From Crocinitomicaceae bacterium (GTDB lineage: Bacteria; Bacteroidota; Bacteroidia; Flavobacteriales_D; Crocinitomicaceae): 64,000 nucleotides of DNA. The DNA lies in the NCBI GenBank assembly GCA_016719925.1, contig JADJYC010000007.1:166019-230018 (forward strand). The letters are read 5' to 3'. Shown here one piece after another: positions 1-9,547 of this stretch. Position numbers and translations under genes: made by a program. The notes beneath the pieces are model-generated. The model had not been told where the DNA came from, made no database searches, and worked only from the letters and a program-made list of their open reading frames with translations. How positions within the stretch are numbered: the first letter of the stretch is position 1; each line of letters starts with the position of its first letter.

Positions 1-543
1 ATCCAGCGCATAAGTATCCCAGGCCAAAGCAGCATCAAATGGAAACGCGTCATAAATATTAGCCGGCAATGTTCCGTTTGCCTGTTTGATAAAAGAATGT
101 AACAAAGAAGAATCCTGTACGCCGGAATAAAAAATATTTTGCTGATAGGTATGAATTCTGTTATATCCCAGTCCTAACTGAACGCCATACCAGTTGTTGT
201 ATTTTGAAGGATCAAGATTATATGATTTGATGTATGAAAAATTTCCGATTTTCAGTTTAGCATCTGTCTCTGTTTTCTGATTTCCATAAAAATCAGTTTT
301 AACAACCGGCACTTCAAAAGCAGGTGTAAAAGAAAAATTATGTTTTCTGAATCGTGCCAGACCTGCCGGATTTGAACTCACAACAGAGTAATCACCTCCA
401 ACTGCACCAAATGAACCCGCTGTAGAAATGTTACGTGCTGATCCTCCAAACGTCAGAAACGAATAGCGCAAAGCATCATCTTCATTTTGCGCACACAAAA
501 AAAAAGGCACACACAAAGAGATAAAAAATAATTTTCCTTTCAT
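1..543 (-). CDS. Outer-membrane protein, FadL/OmpP1-like (N-terminal part)
   Basis: The first 181 codons of a gene that continues past the left edge. It opens at ATG 541-543 with a clear signal peptide (MKGKLFFISLCVPFFLCAQ) and then has the stretch DALRYSFLTFGGSARNIS followed by SVVSSNPAGLA. That pattern (early 'GGSARN..AGA..A' and 'NPAGLA' segments) is what I know from FadL/TodX-like beta-barrel proteins of Bacteroidota, so I infer an outer-membrane barrel, possibly for hydrophobic substrates. The start lies 3 bases after the stop of the upstream lipoprotein gene, so the two are probably one transcript. The barrel itself is outside the window, so the family call is tentative. Confidence 0.6.
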   Translation of the reverse strand, partial: MKGKLFFISLCVPFFLCAQNEDDALRYSFLTFGGSARNISTAGSFGAVGGDYSVVSSNPAGLARFRKHNFSFTPAFEVPVVKTDFYGNQKTETDAKLKIGNFSYIKSYNLDPSKYNNWYGVQLGLGYNRIHTYQQNIFYSGVQDSSLLHSFIKQANGTLPANIYDAFPFDAALAWDTYALD

Positions 544-546
544 GTT

Positions 547-1827
547 TTATCTTCTGGAAGATGAAGTTGTTCTGCTGCTTCCGCTTGTTGTACTTCCGCC
601 TGTATTACCTGAAGAACCAGAGCTGCGATGACCTTCGTAACTTCCGCTTCCGCCTGAATTGGTATTTCCGTATGTGCTGTTATAAGTACTTCCCCGTTCA
701 TTTCCGGATGATCTGCTGGTTGATGTGCCCGAATTATTTTCTGAAGAATTATACATCTGATATTGCATCGGTTCAGTATATGAAACATTTGACCGTTGCG
801 GATCATAACCTGAATAGGTAGTTGAACCTTGTGTTGTAACTCCGTTTTTTCCAGAAGTATATCCGGTATTGTATTTTGAAACAAACGGGCTTGTTGCCGG
901 AACATGAGCGGTTGTTACTACTACGGAGTTATCTGTTGTCTGAACATTGTTGACGGAATTATTCTGTATCTGAACAGGACTAATTACACCTGAATTTTGA
1001 TTTGAAATGACATTATTGTTTGTATTTACAGAAACAGGTTTTGAATTAACAACCGGTTTATAATTGTCTGAATAAACCGGTGATGTTTCAGCATAACCGG
1101 TGGTTAATCCTGAAGTATTGCCAACAGTTATATTTTCAAATTGAGTTGCTGATACCTTTATTGTATGTTCATAACCTGATGTATTTGATGAACCGCTGAA
1201 TACTGTACCTCTGTGGCCGTAATGATGATTTCCGGATGTCGTGTTTGTTGTTCCGGTTCCACTGTTATTGTTCCACCAGTTATTGTTTGTGTTATTATTC
1301 CAGCCATAATTATTCCAGCCATATGCGTACGAATTATAGCCATAAGGATCATATCCCCACGGTGAATATCCCCATGGGGAATAACTCTGCCAGTAGCCCA
1401 TACTATTATAGAAGCCATAAGCTGAATAAAGTGATCCGTAATAACTGTATTCATCGCACCAATTGCAGCCAAAAGAATGTGGATAGAAATAATTGTATTG
1501 ACCGAAGTAAGAAGGATATCCGTTTGAATAAATGAACCGGTAATGATTAAAGTTTCGGTAACGCATTCTTTCACAGCAGTCACAGTCTTCCTCTGTTATT
1601 ATATTTGAAGTCTGGGTGTTATTATAGTAACCTCCAAAAACAGGTGTTTTGGTTGTTACTGTTTTGTAATCACCTTCGCTGTCTTTGATATAATCAGCAT
1701 ATCCTTCTGCATTTTCAATGATAACAGGTTTTTCAGCGGCATCATAGACATCATCATAAACCTCTTTAACTGATTGACAGGACACCAATAAAGCTGTCAG
1801 GAAAACCGGAGTGAAAATTGATTTCAT
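547..1827 (-). CDS. Low-complexity Tyr/Asn/Gly/Ser-rich lipoprotein
   Basis: A 426-residue protein with a lipoprotein signal peptide (MKSIFTPVFLTALLVSC; lipidated Cys at residue 17). Residues about 70-190 are rich in Tyr, Gly, Trp and Asn with short repeats (SPWGYSPWGYDPYGYN, then WNNN runs), including a CDCC cluster near residue 83. The C-terminal 150 residues are Ser/Thr/Gly-rich and end in SSRR. I recognise no enzyme domain. The composition resembles surface or adhesive proteins, but function is unknown. It lies directly upstream of the outer-membrane protein at 543, with 3 bases between them, which suggests co-transcription. Confidence 0.75.
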   Translation of the reverse strand: MKSIFTPVFLTALLVSCQSVKEVYDDVYDAAEKPVIIENAEGYADYIKDSEGDYKTVTTKTPVFGGYYNNTQTSNIITEEDCDCCERMRYRNFNHYRFIYSNGYPSYFGQYNYFYPHSFGCNWCDEYSYYGSLYSAYGFYNSMGYWQSYSPWGYSPWGYDPYGYNSYAYGWNNYGWNNNTNNNWWNNNSGTGTTNTTSGNHHYGHRGTVFSGSSNTSGYEHTIKVSATQFENITVGNTSGLTTGYAETSPVYSDNYKPVVNSKPVSVNTNNNVISNQNSGVISPVQIQNNSVNNVQTTDNSVVVTTAHVPATSPFVSKYNTGYTSGKNGVTTQGSTTYSGYDPQRSNVSYTEPMQYQMYNSSENNSGTSTSRSSGNERGSTYNSTYGNTNSGGSGSYEGHRSSGSSGNTGGSTTSGSSRTTSSSRR

Positions 1828-1991
1828 AGGCGTTCATTTTGGTTGGATGTTCTGAGGGCAAAACCCACCACACGTATAATTCAAAAATTCATGTGTTTAC
1901 GCTTTGGATAAATTAAGACAAGCATTCGCACAGGAATTTTATACCTTTGTATCTCCCTTAACAAAAAATTAACAAAAACCATACCAAAAAC

Positions 1992-3466
1992 ATGGCAGAC
2001 AAAATCACCAAACGTGCTGAAGATTACTCACAGTGGTATCTGGACATTGTCAAAATAGCTGATTTAGCTGAACATTCAGATGTAAAAGGTTGTATGATTA
2101 TTAAACCATACGGCTATGCAATCTGGGAAAAAATGAAAGACGTTCTGGACAAAAAATTCAAAGAAACCGGTCATTCAAATGCTTACTTCCCGTTGTTTAT
2201 TCCAAAGTCTTATTTGAGCAAAGAAGCCAGTCACGTTGAGGGATTTGCAAAAGAATGTGCTGTGGTAACACACTATCGTTTAAAAGTGGATGAAAATGGT
2301 GGCGGAATAATTGTTGATCCGGAAGCAAAACTTACAGAAGAATTAATTGTAAGACCAACATCAGAAACAATTATCTGGAGTTCCTATAAGAAATGGATTC
2401 AGTCATACCGTGACTTACCAATATTGATAAATCAATGGGCCAATGTAGTACGCTGGGAAATGCGCACGCGTTTATTTTTGAGAACAGCAGAATTCCTTTG
2501 GCAGGAGGGACATACTGCGCACGCCACAAAAACTGAAGCAATTGAAGAGACTGAAAAAATGCTGGATGTCTATGCTGATTTTGCAGAAAATTTCATGGCA
2601 TGCCTGTTGTAAAAGGAATCAAATCAGAAAATGAACGATTTGCAGGTGCTGATGAAACGTATTGCATAGAAGCAATGATGCAGGATGGAAAAGCTTTGCA
2701 GGCTGGTACATCTCATTTTCTGGGGCAAAATTTTGCCAAAGCGTTTGATGTGAAATTTGCGGATAAAGAAGGAAAACAGGATTATGTTTGGGCTTCTTCC
2801 TGGGGCGTTTCAACACGATTGATGGGAGCATTGATCATGACACATTCTGATGACCTGGGTCTGGTGCTTCCTCCAAAACTTGCACCAATACATGTTGCTG
2901 TTGTTCCAATTTTTAATAATCCAGAACAACTCGATCAGATCAAAGAAAAAATTAAACCTGAACTGGATAAACTAAAAGCCGCAGGCTTAACAATTAAATT
3001 TGATGATGATGATCAGAAAAGACCAGGATGGAAATTTGCAGAATATGAGGCTAAAGGTGTTCCTGTAAGACTTGCAGTTGGACTGAGAGATCTCGAGAAA
3101 AATCTTGTAGAAGTGGCAAGAAGGGATACACAAGAGAAAAAACTTTATGATCTCAATTCACTCGCTGAACAGATCATAAAATTAATGGATGAAATTCAGA
3201 ACTCTTTATATGAACGTGCGATGAAAATGAAAAACGATTCTATTAAAAAAGTAGATTCGTATGATGAGTTCAAAAGAAGAATTGAATCTGAAGGTGGATT
3301 TTTTCTGGTTCATTGGGATGGAACCAAAGAAACAGAAGAGAAAATAAAAGCAGATACCAAAGCCACTATTCGCTGCATTCCTTTGGATGCTGTTACTGAA
3401 AATGGTGTTTGTATGGTTTCAGGAAAACCATCAGCAAAAAGAGTTCTTGTTGCAAAAGCATATTGA
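1992..3466 (+). CDS. proS: Prolyl-tRNA synthetase (archaeal/eukaryotic type), one frameshift
   Basis: Charges tRNA-Pro with proline in the cytoplasm. The two pieces join into about 490 residues, the usual size of the short ProS type that lacks the bacterial editing insertion. The first piece carries LIVRPTSETIIWSSYKKW and RWEMRTRLFLRTAEFLWQEG (class II motif 2 region). The second carries AMMQDGKALQAGTSHFLGQN (motif 3 side), the anticodon-binding domain and the zinc-like C-terminal domain ending in AKAY. One base is missing near 2599: reading 'atg gcN atg cct gtt' joins FAENFMA to MPVVKGIK. As ProS is essential, I take this as a sequence error. A TACCTTTG box at 1942-1949 fits a Bacteroidota -7 element. 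A gene of unknown function starts 1 base after the stop. Confidence 0.93.
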
Positions 3467-3467
3467 T

Positions 3468-4163
3468 ATGAAAGATCATTCAGAAAAAGACTATCTGGTA
3501 AATCTGCTCAAGAGCAGATCAGTTTTGAAACAGGATATATATAAAAATACAATACACTGGTTTTCTGTTTTTAAAAAAGAACTCCAGCATTGCATTACTT
3601 TACTGGGTAAAGAAATCAATGACTCAAGAGTAAGATTGCGATTTGTTGACAGAGGCGAAACAGAAGCTCACCTTTATATTGGAAGTGATATTCTGATTTT
3701 TCACATGCATTCCAATGTTTTCAAATTTTCAGAACTTGATTTTGCATCAAAAACTTCGTATGTAAAGGATAATCCGGATAATGCTTTTTGTGGTGTTATA
3801 CATATATATGATTTTCTTGCAGACTCTTATGAATACAGTCGTTTGAATGATACAGGTTATCTCATTGGCAGATTATTCATTAACCGTGAAAGTCATTTTC
3901 AGCTTGAAGGCAAAGGAGATCTTGGAATGCTTTACCGTAATTTCATGAATCAGGTTTTGAGCGAAGAGATAGTAAAAGACATAATATACAGAGCTGCCGT
4001 ATATGCACTGGAATTTGACCTTTTGAATCCTCCATATGACACAGTTAATCAAGTGAGCGTTTCAGAACTTCAAACTTTGAGCAGCCACTCTCTTTTAAAA
4101 ACAGGCAAAACGCTGGGTTTCAAATTCAAATCCAATCCGGACATCAAGGCAGAAAAAAATTAG
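3468..4163 (+). CDS. Conserved protein of unknown function
   Basis: A 231-residue soluble protein with no signal peptide or membrane segment. I chose ATG 3468 (MKDHSEKDYLVNLLKSRS), which follows the proS stop by one base, rather than an upstream in-frame start lying inside proS. The protein has a mixed alpha/beta pattern with segments such as RVRLRFVDRGETEAHLYIG and GYLIGRLFINRESHFQLEGK. I do not recognise the family. The near-zero spacing implies translation coupled to proS. The frame is clean over its whole length, so it is a real gene. Confidence 0.8.
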   Translation: MKDHSEKDYLVNLLKSRSVLKQDIYKNTIHWFSVFKKELQHCITLLGKEINDSRVRLRFVDRGETEAHLYIGSDILIFHMHSNVFKFSELDFASKTSYVKDNPDNAFCGVIHIYDFLADSYEYSRLNDTGYLIGRLFINRESHFQLEGKGDLGMLYRNFMNQVLSEEIVKDIIYRAAVYALEFDLLNPPYDTVNQVSVSELQTLSSHSLLKTGKTLGFKFKSNPDIKAEKN

Positions 4164-4172
4164 CTGCTGTTA

Positions 4173-4202
4173 TTGCCATTCAAGGTGAATCTTGTATATT
4201 TG
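4173..4202 (+). promoter_or_regulatory. Bacteroidota-type promoter for tRNA-Glu
   Basis: TTG at 4173-4175 is followed 19 bases later by TATATTTG at 4195-4202. This matches the Bacteroidota sigma-ABfr consensus TTG-N17-23-TAnnTTTG exactly. The first tRNA-Glu begins about 90 bases downstream. Direct sequence match; the start of transcription is inferred. Confidence 0.7.
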
Positions 4203-4292
4203 CACTCCTTTTCGGAAAACCGTCAAGAGAATATGCACGTGCAAAAGGTATTTACACCCGTTGCTGTTGCTCAAATCTCTTGCAATTTTAAT

Positions 4293-4364
4293 GGCCCGTT
4301 CGTCTAGGGGTTAGGACGCCAGGTTTTCATCCTGGAAACAGGGGTTCGATTCCCCTACGGGCTA
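4293..4364 (+). tRNA. tRNA-Glu (anticodon TTC), copy 1
   Basis: A 72-nt cloverleaf without an encoded CCA. The acceptor strands are GGCCCGT and ACGGGCT (G-U at the first pair). The anticodon stem CCAGG/CCTGG frames the loop TTTTCAT with TTC at 4326-4328, which reads glutamate codons. The T arm is GGGG-TTCGATT-CCCC. The second copy at 4604 is identical in sequence. Confidence 0.95.
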
Positions 4365-4603
4365 CTGGAGGTCAGAGTGAGAATGAGAGTGAGAGCGGGG
4401 AAATGTGGATGTTGTAAATTTAAGGATTGAAGAACGATTCATCCTCAAAACAGAATGAGAGCAGATCAAGAGCGGAATTTACGCCTCTTTCAGTTGCTCA
4501 AAACTGTTGCTAAACGAAGCAATTAAAATAGTATAAGTCAGAGAAGCTGGGTCGGAAGAACATTGAAATTCACACTGTTCACTTACACTCACTCTGAATT
4601 AAT

Positions 4604-4675
4604 GGCCCGTTCGTCTAGGGGTTAGGACGCCAGGTTTTCATCCTGGAAACAGGGGTTCGATTCCCCTACGGGCTA
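4604..4675 (+). tRNA. tRNA-Glu (anticodon TTC), copy 2
   Basis: Identical over its 72 nt to the copy at 4293. The 239-base spacer shows no promoter I can recognise, so both copies probably come from the promoter at 4173. The spacer contains a GA-rich stretch near 4371-4394 that is roughly complementary to one near 4570-4596, just ahead of this copy. Confidence 0.95.
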
Positions 4676-4769
4676 CAAAAGTAAAGAGCGAGAAACAGAG
4701 TGAGAATGAATGATGCGGCTCTGTGAGAAAGAAAATTGAAATTAAAATTGAAGTAATAAATAGTTAAAT

Positions 4770-5024
4770 ATGGCAAATCACAAGTCAGCAGTTAAGAGAA
4801 TCCGCGCAAACAACGCTAAAAATCTCGTTAACAAATATCAGCACAAAACAACACGTAATGCTGTAAAATCATTGCGTGAAACAACTGATAAAAAAGCTGC
4901 TACAGCTGCTCTACCTAAAGTTTCAGCTATGCTGGATAAACTTGCAAAACGTAACGTTATCCATAAAAACAAAGCTGCAAACCTGAAGTCAAGTCTGACC
5001 AAGAAGGTAAACAGTTTGAAATAA
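4770..5024 (+). CDS. rpsT: 30S ribosomal protein S20
   Basis: An 84-residue basic helical protein that binds 16S rRNA in the small subunit. It opens MANHKSAVKRIRANNAKNLV, the S20 signature (ANxKSAxKRIR), and keeps the late HKNKAANLKSSL segment. The length is typical. A strong terminator follows within 25 bases. Confidence 0.97.
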   Translation: MANHKSAVKRIRANNAKNLVNKYQHKTTRNAVKSLRETTDKKAATAALPKVSAMLDKLAKRNVIHKNKAANLKSSLTKKVNSLK

Positions 5025-5046
5025 TTGTTTCTGAAAAAATTCTGAC

Positions 5047-5084
5047 AAGGTCTTTTTCCGGTCACCGGGAGAAGGCCTTTTTTT
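5047..5084 (+). terminator. Rho-independent terminator after rpsT
   Basis: A stem with AAGGTC..TTCCGG on one side and CCGGGAGAAGGCCTT on the other closes around GGTCACC and is followed by a run of seven T. It lies 22 bases after the rpsT stop and 12 bases before ung. Confidence 0.75.
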
Positions 5085-5096
5085 GGTTTAAAGGGT

Positions 5097-5762
5097 ATGG
5101 AAGTTAACATTGAATCCGCATGGAAAAATAAACTAACTGATGAGTTTGAAAAACCATACTTCCAATTGCTTGTATCTAAAGTAAAGAACGCTTATCAAAA
5201 TTCAGATGTCTGGCCCAAGGGAAATAACATATTCAAAGCATTTGATGCCTGCCCATTTGAAAATCTGAAAGTGGTTATTTTGGGGCAAGACCCCTATCCT
5301 ACTACCGGTCATGCGCACGGCCTTTGTTTTTCAGTACCGGCGGATGTCAAACCAATTCCAAAATCGCTGATCAATATATTTAAAGAGATTCAAGCTGATA
5401 CCGGCACCAAGTTTCCAGAAAACGGTAATCTGGAAAGATGGGCTGAACAGGGAATCCTGTTACTTAATACTTCACTGACAGTTAAGGCCGGTGAACCAAA
5501 TTCGCATAAAGATTTTGGCTGGGAAAAATTTACTGATGCAGTTATCCGGACAATTTCATTAAACAAAACTGGAATTGTTTTTTTGCTCTGGGGAGCACAT
5601 GCCATTCAAAAGAAGACGCTTATAGACACAAAAAAACATTTTGTTCTGACATCAGTTCACCCGTCGCCACTATCAGCACACCGCGGATTTTTAGGGTGCA
5701 AACATTTCAGCAAAACCAATGAAATATTAATTTCGCAGAACAAAACACCCATACTCTGGTAA
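5097..5762 (+). CDS. ung: Uracil-DNA glycosylase, family 1
   Basis: Removes uracil from DNA to start base-excision repair. The 221-residue length is standard. The water-activating motif GQDPYP with its Asp is at about residues 63-68, the uracil pocket follows (HAHGLCFSVP), and the DNA-intercalation loop HPSPLSAHRGF sits near residue 184. It is followed one base later by hemE, so the two are likely co-transcribed. Confidence 0.96.
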   Translation: MEVNIESAWKNKLTDEFEKPYFQLLVSKVKNAYQNSDVWPKGNNIFKAFDACPFENLKVVILGQDPYPTTGHAHGLCFSVPADVKPIPKSLINIFKEIQADTGTKFPENGNLERWAEQGILLLNTSLTVKAGEPNSHKDFGWEKFTDAVIRTISLNKTGIVFLLWGAHAIQKKTLIDTKKHFVLTSVHPSPLSAHRGFLGCKHFSKTNEILISQNKTPILW

Positions 5763-5763
5763 C

Positions 5764-6802
5764 ATGACAACATATCAAAATGATTTGATTTTAAGAATGA
5801 TCCGCGGCGAAAAAACTGACCGCTATCCGGTTTGGGTAATGCGTCAGGCAGGCAGAATTTTACCGGAATACAGAGCAGTGCGTTCTAAATTAAAGGACTT
5901 TAAAGAATTGGTTGAAACACCTGAATTTGCTGCTGAAGTTACGATACAACCTGTAGATATTCTTGGTGTTGATGCCGCAATTATTTTTTTCAGATATTCT
6001 TGTAATACCTGAAGCAATGGGACTTCCCTATCAGATGCTAGAAAAGAAAGGACCCTGGTTTGAAAAAACAATTCAAAGCGCAGATGATATTCATTTAATT
6101 TCAGATACCATCGATGTTTATGATAAATTAGGTTACGTTTCTGAAGCAATCAAACTCACAAAAAAAGGACTCAACGGCAGGGTTCCAATTATAGGATTTG
6201 CAGGAGCTCCATGGACAATTTTATGTTACATGATTGAAGGCGAAGGATCCAAAACATTTTCTAAAACAAGAAAACTTTTATTCACTGACCCTGCGCTGGC
6301 GCATCAGATTCTGCAAAAAATAACCAATGTAACTGTTCGATATCTGAAAATGCAGATTGAGTCGGGTTGTGAGCTGGTTCAGTTATTTGATTCATGGGCC
6401 GGAATCCTTGGTCCTGCTGAGTATTCAGAGTTTGGAACAAAATATGTTAAACAGATTTGTGATGCCATTACTGAAGTACCGGTAACCGTTTTTGCAAAAG
6501 GTGCGTATTATGCACGTGCAGAGATTGCTAAAACAAGTTGCAGTACAATAGGTTTAGACTGGCACATGAGTATTGAAGAAAGCCGAAAAATTATTGGTTC
6601 AGACAAAACGTTACAAGGAAATCTGGACCCATGTGTATTGTACGCTGACTTCAGGACAATTGAAAACAAAACAAAAAACATGCTAAATTCTTTTGGCAAT
6701 CAACGGCATATAGCTAATTTAGGCCACGGTGTTTATCCTGACACTGATCCTGAAAAAGTAAAATGTTTTATTGATACGGTTAAAGGATTTGCAATTAATT
6801 AA
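5764..6802 (+). CDS. hemE: Uroporphyrinogen decarboxylase, one frameshift
   Basis: Decarboxylates uroporphyrinogen III to coproporphyrinogen III in haem synthesis. The N-terminal signature PVWVMRQAGRILPEYRAVR is intact, as are LVQLFDSWAG and the C-terminal NLGHGVYPDTDPEKV. An extra T in the T run near 5986-5992 breaks the frame: six T instead of seven reads AAIIFSDILVIPEAMGL and restores a protein of about 345 residues, the family norm. The indel sits in a homopolymer of an essential gene, so I infer a sequence error. The gene lies between ung and an OmpA-family gene. Confidence 0.93.
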
Positions 6803-6814
6803 AAAAAAGAAGTC

Positions 6815-7954
6815 ATGAAAAAAACGGGAATGTTACTGATGTCTTTGGGTCTGGGATTGGTTCTGCAGGCGCAGGATGTTGAAAACCTGGTGGAAAATCC
6901 AAGTTTTGAGGCGATGGAAGGTAAAATCAAAAAGAACGGTTCAATTGCTGTGGCTGTTGGCTGGATGTCACCAACGCTTGCCGCTGCTGATTTATTTTCA
7001 GCACGCGTGAAAGAAGGATATGGAACACCGGCAAACGTTATGGGCTCTGAAGCTCCCATGGATGGTGAAAATTATGCAGGTATCCGAACTTTCAGTTATG
7101 GTGATAAAGAACCAAGAAATTACATTTCTGCAAAACTGAAAGTTCCATTGACAAAAGATGCAAAATACTGCGTGACTTTTTATGTGAGTCTTTCTGAAGC
7201 TTCAAAATACGCGTCAAACAATATCGGTATGAACTGCTCTAAAAAACAATACAACATTGATGAGAATAAAACCATTATCGCTCCTACACACGTTATGCAT
7301 AAGGATAATCCGGTGTTCAACGCGCAGTTCGGATGGGATGAAGTATGCGGTATCTATATTGCTGAAGGCGGAGAAAAGTTTATTACAATCGGAAACTTTT
7401 TTGCAAACGGAGAAACTAAAAATGAACGTCTGAAAGGAACAAAAGAATTTACCGGAACATCAGTTGTAAGTTCTTATTATTATGTAGACAATATTACTGT
7501 TCGCTTGATTGAAGATGAATCAGAATGTGTTTGTAAACAGGATGAAAATGAAATCAAAACTTCAGTAATTTATGAAGAGGCACCAATCAATCCTGAAGGA
7601 ATGAAAGACAATCTGGTAATGGAATACACCACTGTATATTTTGGATACGGAACTGCAGATTTAACTGAAAATGCAAATGGCCAGCTTGATGTTATTTCTA
7701 CCGTTATGACAAACAATACAACCTGCAAAGTAAAACTGGTTGCTCACATGGATTCAGATGAATCGGAAGATTCTAACGCAGCCGGAATGGATCAGTCAAG
7801 AGCTGATTCAATAAAAGCTTACTTAATGTCTAAAGGAATTGACGGTTCAAGAATCATTATTGAAACAAAAGGATCAACTGTTCCATTGGATTCAAGCGGA
7901 ACTGAAATTGGTCAAGCAAAAAATAGAAGAGTTTCTTTTGTTTATGTTCCATAA
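6815..7954 (+). CDS. OmpA-family outer-membrane/periplasmic protein
   Basis: A 379-residue exported protein (signal peptide ending LVLQAQ at residue 21). The N-terminal half begins NLVENPSFEAMEG, a start typical of secreted beta-sandwich 'NPSFE' domains. Residues about 265-379 form an OmpA C-terminal domain, with VYFGYGTADLTENANGQLDV, then DQSRADSIKAYLMSKGID and the terminal KNRRVSFVYV, which normally binds peptidoglycan. The likely role is to anchor the envelope. It starts 12 bases after hemE and ends at a terminator. Confidence 0.85.
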   Translation: MKKTGMLLMSLGLGLVLQAQDVENLVENPSFEAMEGKIKKNGSIAVAVGWMSPTLAAADLFSARVKEGYGTPANVMGSEAPMDGENYAGIRTFSYGDKEPRNYISAKLKVPLTKDAKYCVTFYVSLSEASKYASNNIGMNCSKKQYNIDENKTIIAPTHVMHKDNPVFNAQFGWDEVCGIYIAEGGEKFITIGNFFANGETKNERLKGTKEFTGTSVVSSYYYVDNITVRLIEDESECVCKQDENEIKTSVIYEEAPINPEGMKDNLVMEYTTVYFGYGTADLTENANGQLDVISTVMTNNTTCKVKLVAHMDSDESEDSNAAGMDQSRADSIKAYLMSKGIDGSRIIIETKGSTVPLDSSGTEIGQAKNRRVSFVYVP

Positions 7955-7978
7955 TCTGACCTGAATTATAAAATTGAA

Positions 7979-8004
7979 GGGAGGCCAACGGTCTCCCTTT
8001 TTTT
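7979..8004 (+). terminator. Rho-independent terminator after the OmpA-family gene
   Basis: GGGAGGCC-AAC-GGTCTCCC followed by seven T. It lies about 25 bases after the stop and ends the ung-hemE-OmpA transcription unit. Confidence 0.85.
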
Positions 8005-8028
8005 ATGATATTTGTCTGAACGTATTCT

Positions 8029-9349
8029 ATGATTGTCAAAGGAGATAAAAAAATTATCAGGGCGTGGACATTTTATGACTGGGCTAACTCAGTTTATCCC
8101 CTTGTCATAACCACGGCAATTTTTCCGATTTTCTATGTAGTAAAAACAGGAAATATCGGAACGGGTCCAAATCATGATCTGGTAAAATTTTTCGGATTTG
8201 AAATTAAGAATACGGTTTTGCTTTCACTCGTTTTCGCTGCATCGTTTCTTTTGGTTTCGATTTTGTCACCATTGCTTTCAGGTATTGCAGATTATGCCGG
8301 AAGTAAAAAAAGATTCCTGCAATTCTTTTGTTATCTCGGCGCATTATCGTGTGCATCGTTATACTTTTTTAATCCGGAAAATCTGGAAGTAAGTATGCTT
8401 TCACTTTTTTTTGCAAGTCTTGGTTTCTGGAACAGTTTGGTTTTTTACAATGCGTATTTACCTGAAATTGCAGAACCAAAAGATCATGACAAAATCAGTG
8501 CAAGAGGATTTTCAATGGGGTATATCGGATCTACCATACTCCTGGTGTTATGTCTTTTTCTTCTCAACGCTTTTGGAACATTTGATGAACCTGTCATAGC
8601 TGCTGAAACCTGTTTTTTAATTACCGCTTTGTGGTGGATTGGATTCAGTCAGATCACGTATGCAAAACTTCCAAATCCGCATGGAAAAAATAAAATAACG
8701 GGTAAACTTCTTGGAAACGGATTCAGAGAATTAAGAAATGTCGGGCGATTTATAATTAAAACCAAACGGCTGAAAAGATATCTGCTCACATTCTTTTTGC
8801 TGAGCATGGGAGTTCAAACCGTGATGTTGATGGCAACTCCTTTTGCGCAAAAAGAAATTTTTTCACCGGAAGATTCGTCAGGACTTATTATTGCTGTTTT
8901 AATCATTCAGATAATCGCAGTAATCGGTGCATTTGTTTTCAGCCGTACCTCAGCAAAAATCGGAAATATTAAAACACTTGGAGTAGCACTCTTCATATGG
9001 GTTCTATGTTGTGCTTATGCGTATTTTTTTCGTTTATGATCACGCGCAATTTTACATTCTCGCCTGCATTGTAGGATTTGTGATGGGAGGTACACAGGCA
9101 TTGTCCAGATCAACTTATTCGAAATATTTACCTGAGACCGAAGACACAGCATCCTTTTTCAGTTTTTATGACATTACTGAAAAAATTGCTATTGTATTGG
9201 GTATGGTTGTTTTTGCAATGGTAGAGGCATTTTCAGGTGATATGCGTTTATCCATTCTTGCATTAATTTCGTTTTTTGTGATTGGTGTTATTTCTCTTTT
9301 CTTTATTCCAAAAGAAGAAAATTCAACATTTAAAACCGATATGCATTAA
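8029..9349 (+). CDS. MFS transporter, UMF1/Atg22 family, one frameshift
   Basis: A multi-pass inner-membrane transporter. The opening RAWTFYDWANSVYPLVITTAIFP is the UMF1/Atg22 signature (FYDWANS), and the late segment GFVMGGTQALSRSTYSKYLP is also diagnostic. An extra T in the run near 9023-9029 breaks the frame. Six T instead of seven reads CAYAYFFVYDHAQFYIL and gives about 439 residues with around 12 membrane helices. In yeast Atg22 exports amino acids from the vacuole; the bacterial substrate is unknown. The gene is flanked by a terminator upstream and a 198-base gap downstream in which I see no gene. Confidence 0.88.
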
Positions 9350-9547
9350 GATTTTATATTGCCCAATTTTTTTGAATGAGCTTTTCATCTGCAATTTAAA
9401 ACCGGATCACCTTATTACAATATTCAATTCATCTAAGCTGTAAATAAAATGGCCATAATCAATATCCAGATTAAGCCGTAAATCATCCTCGTCATTGCCA
9501 TAACACATAGTATTGAGTTTTTCTCAGGCTGACAGTAACGGAAAGAA

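Noticed and set aside
540..1583. Several open frames on both strands over the lipoprotein at 547-1827
   Set aside because: They are shadows of a low-complexity gene, without a start context or recognisable protein.
2590..2612. Programmed frameshift in proS
   Set aside because: A single missing base in an essential gene matches the window-wide indel pattern, and no slippery site or downstream structure is evident.
9350..9547. Gap between the UMF1 gene and the metallophosphoesterase gene
   Set aside because: I looked for a small gene, tRNA or hairpin terminator in these 198 bases and see none that I can support.
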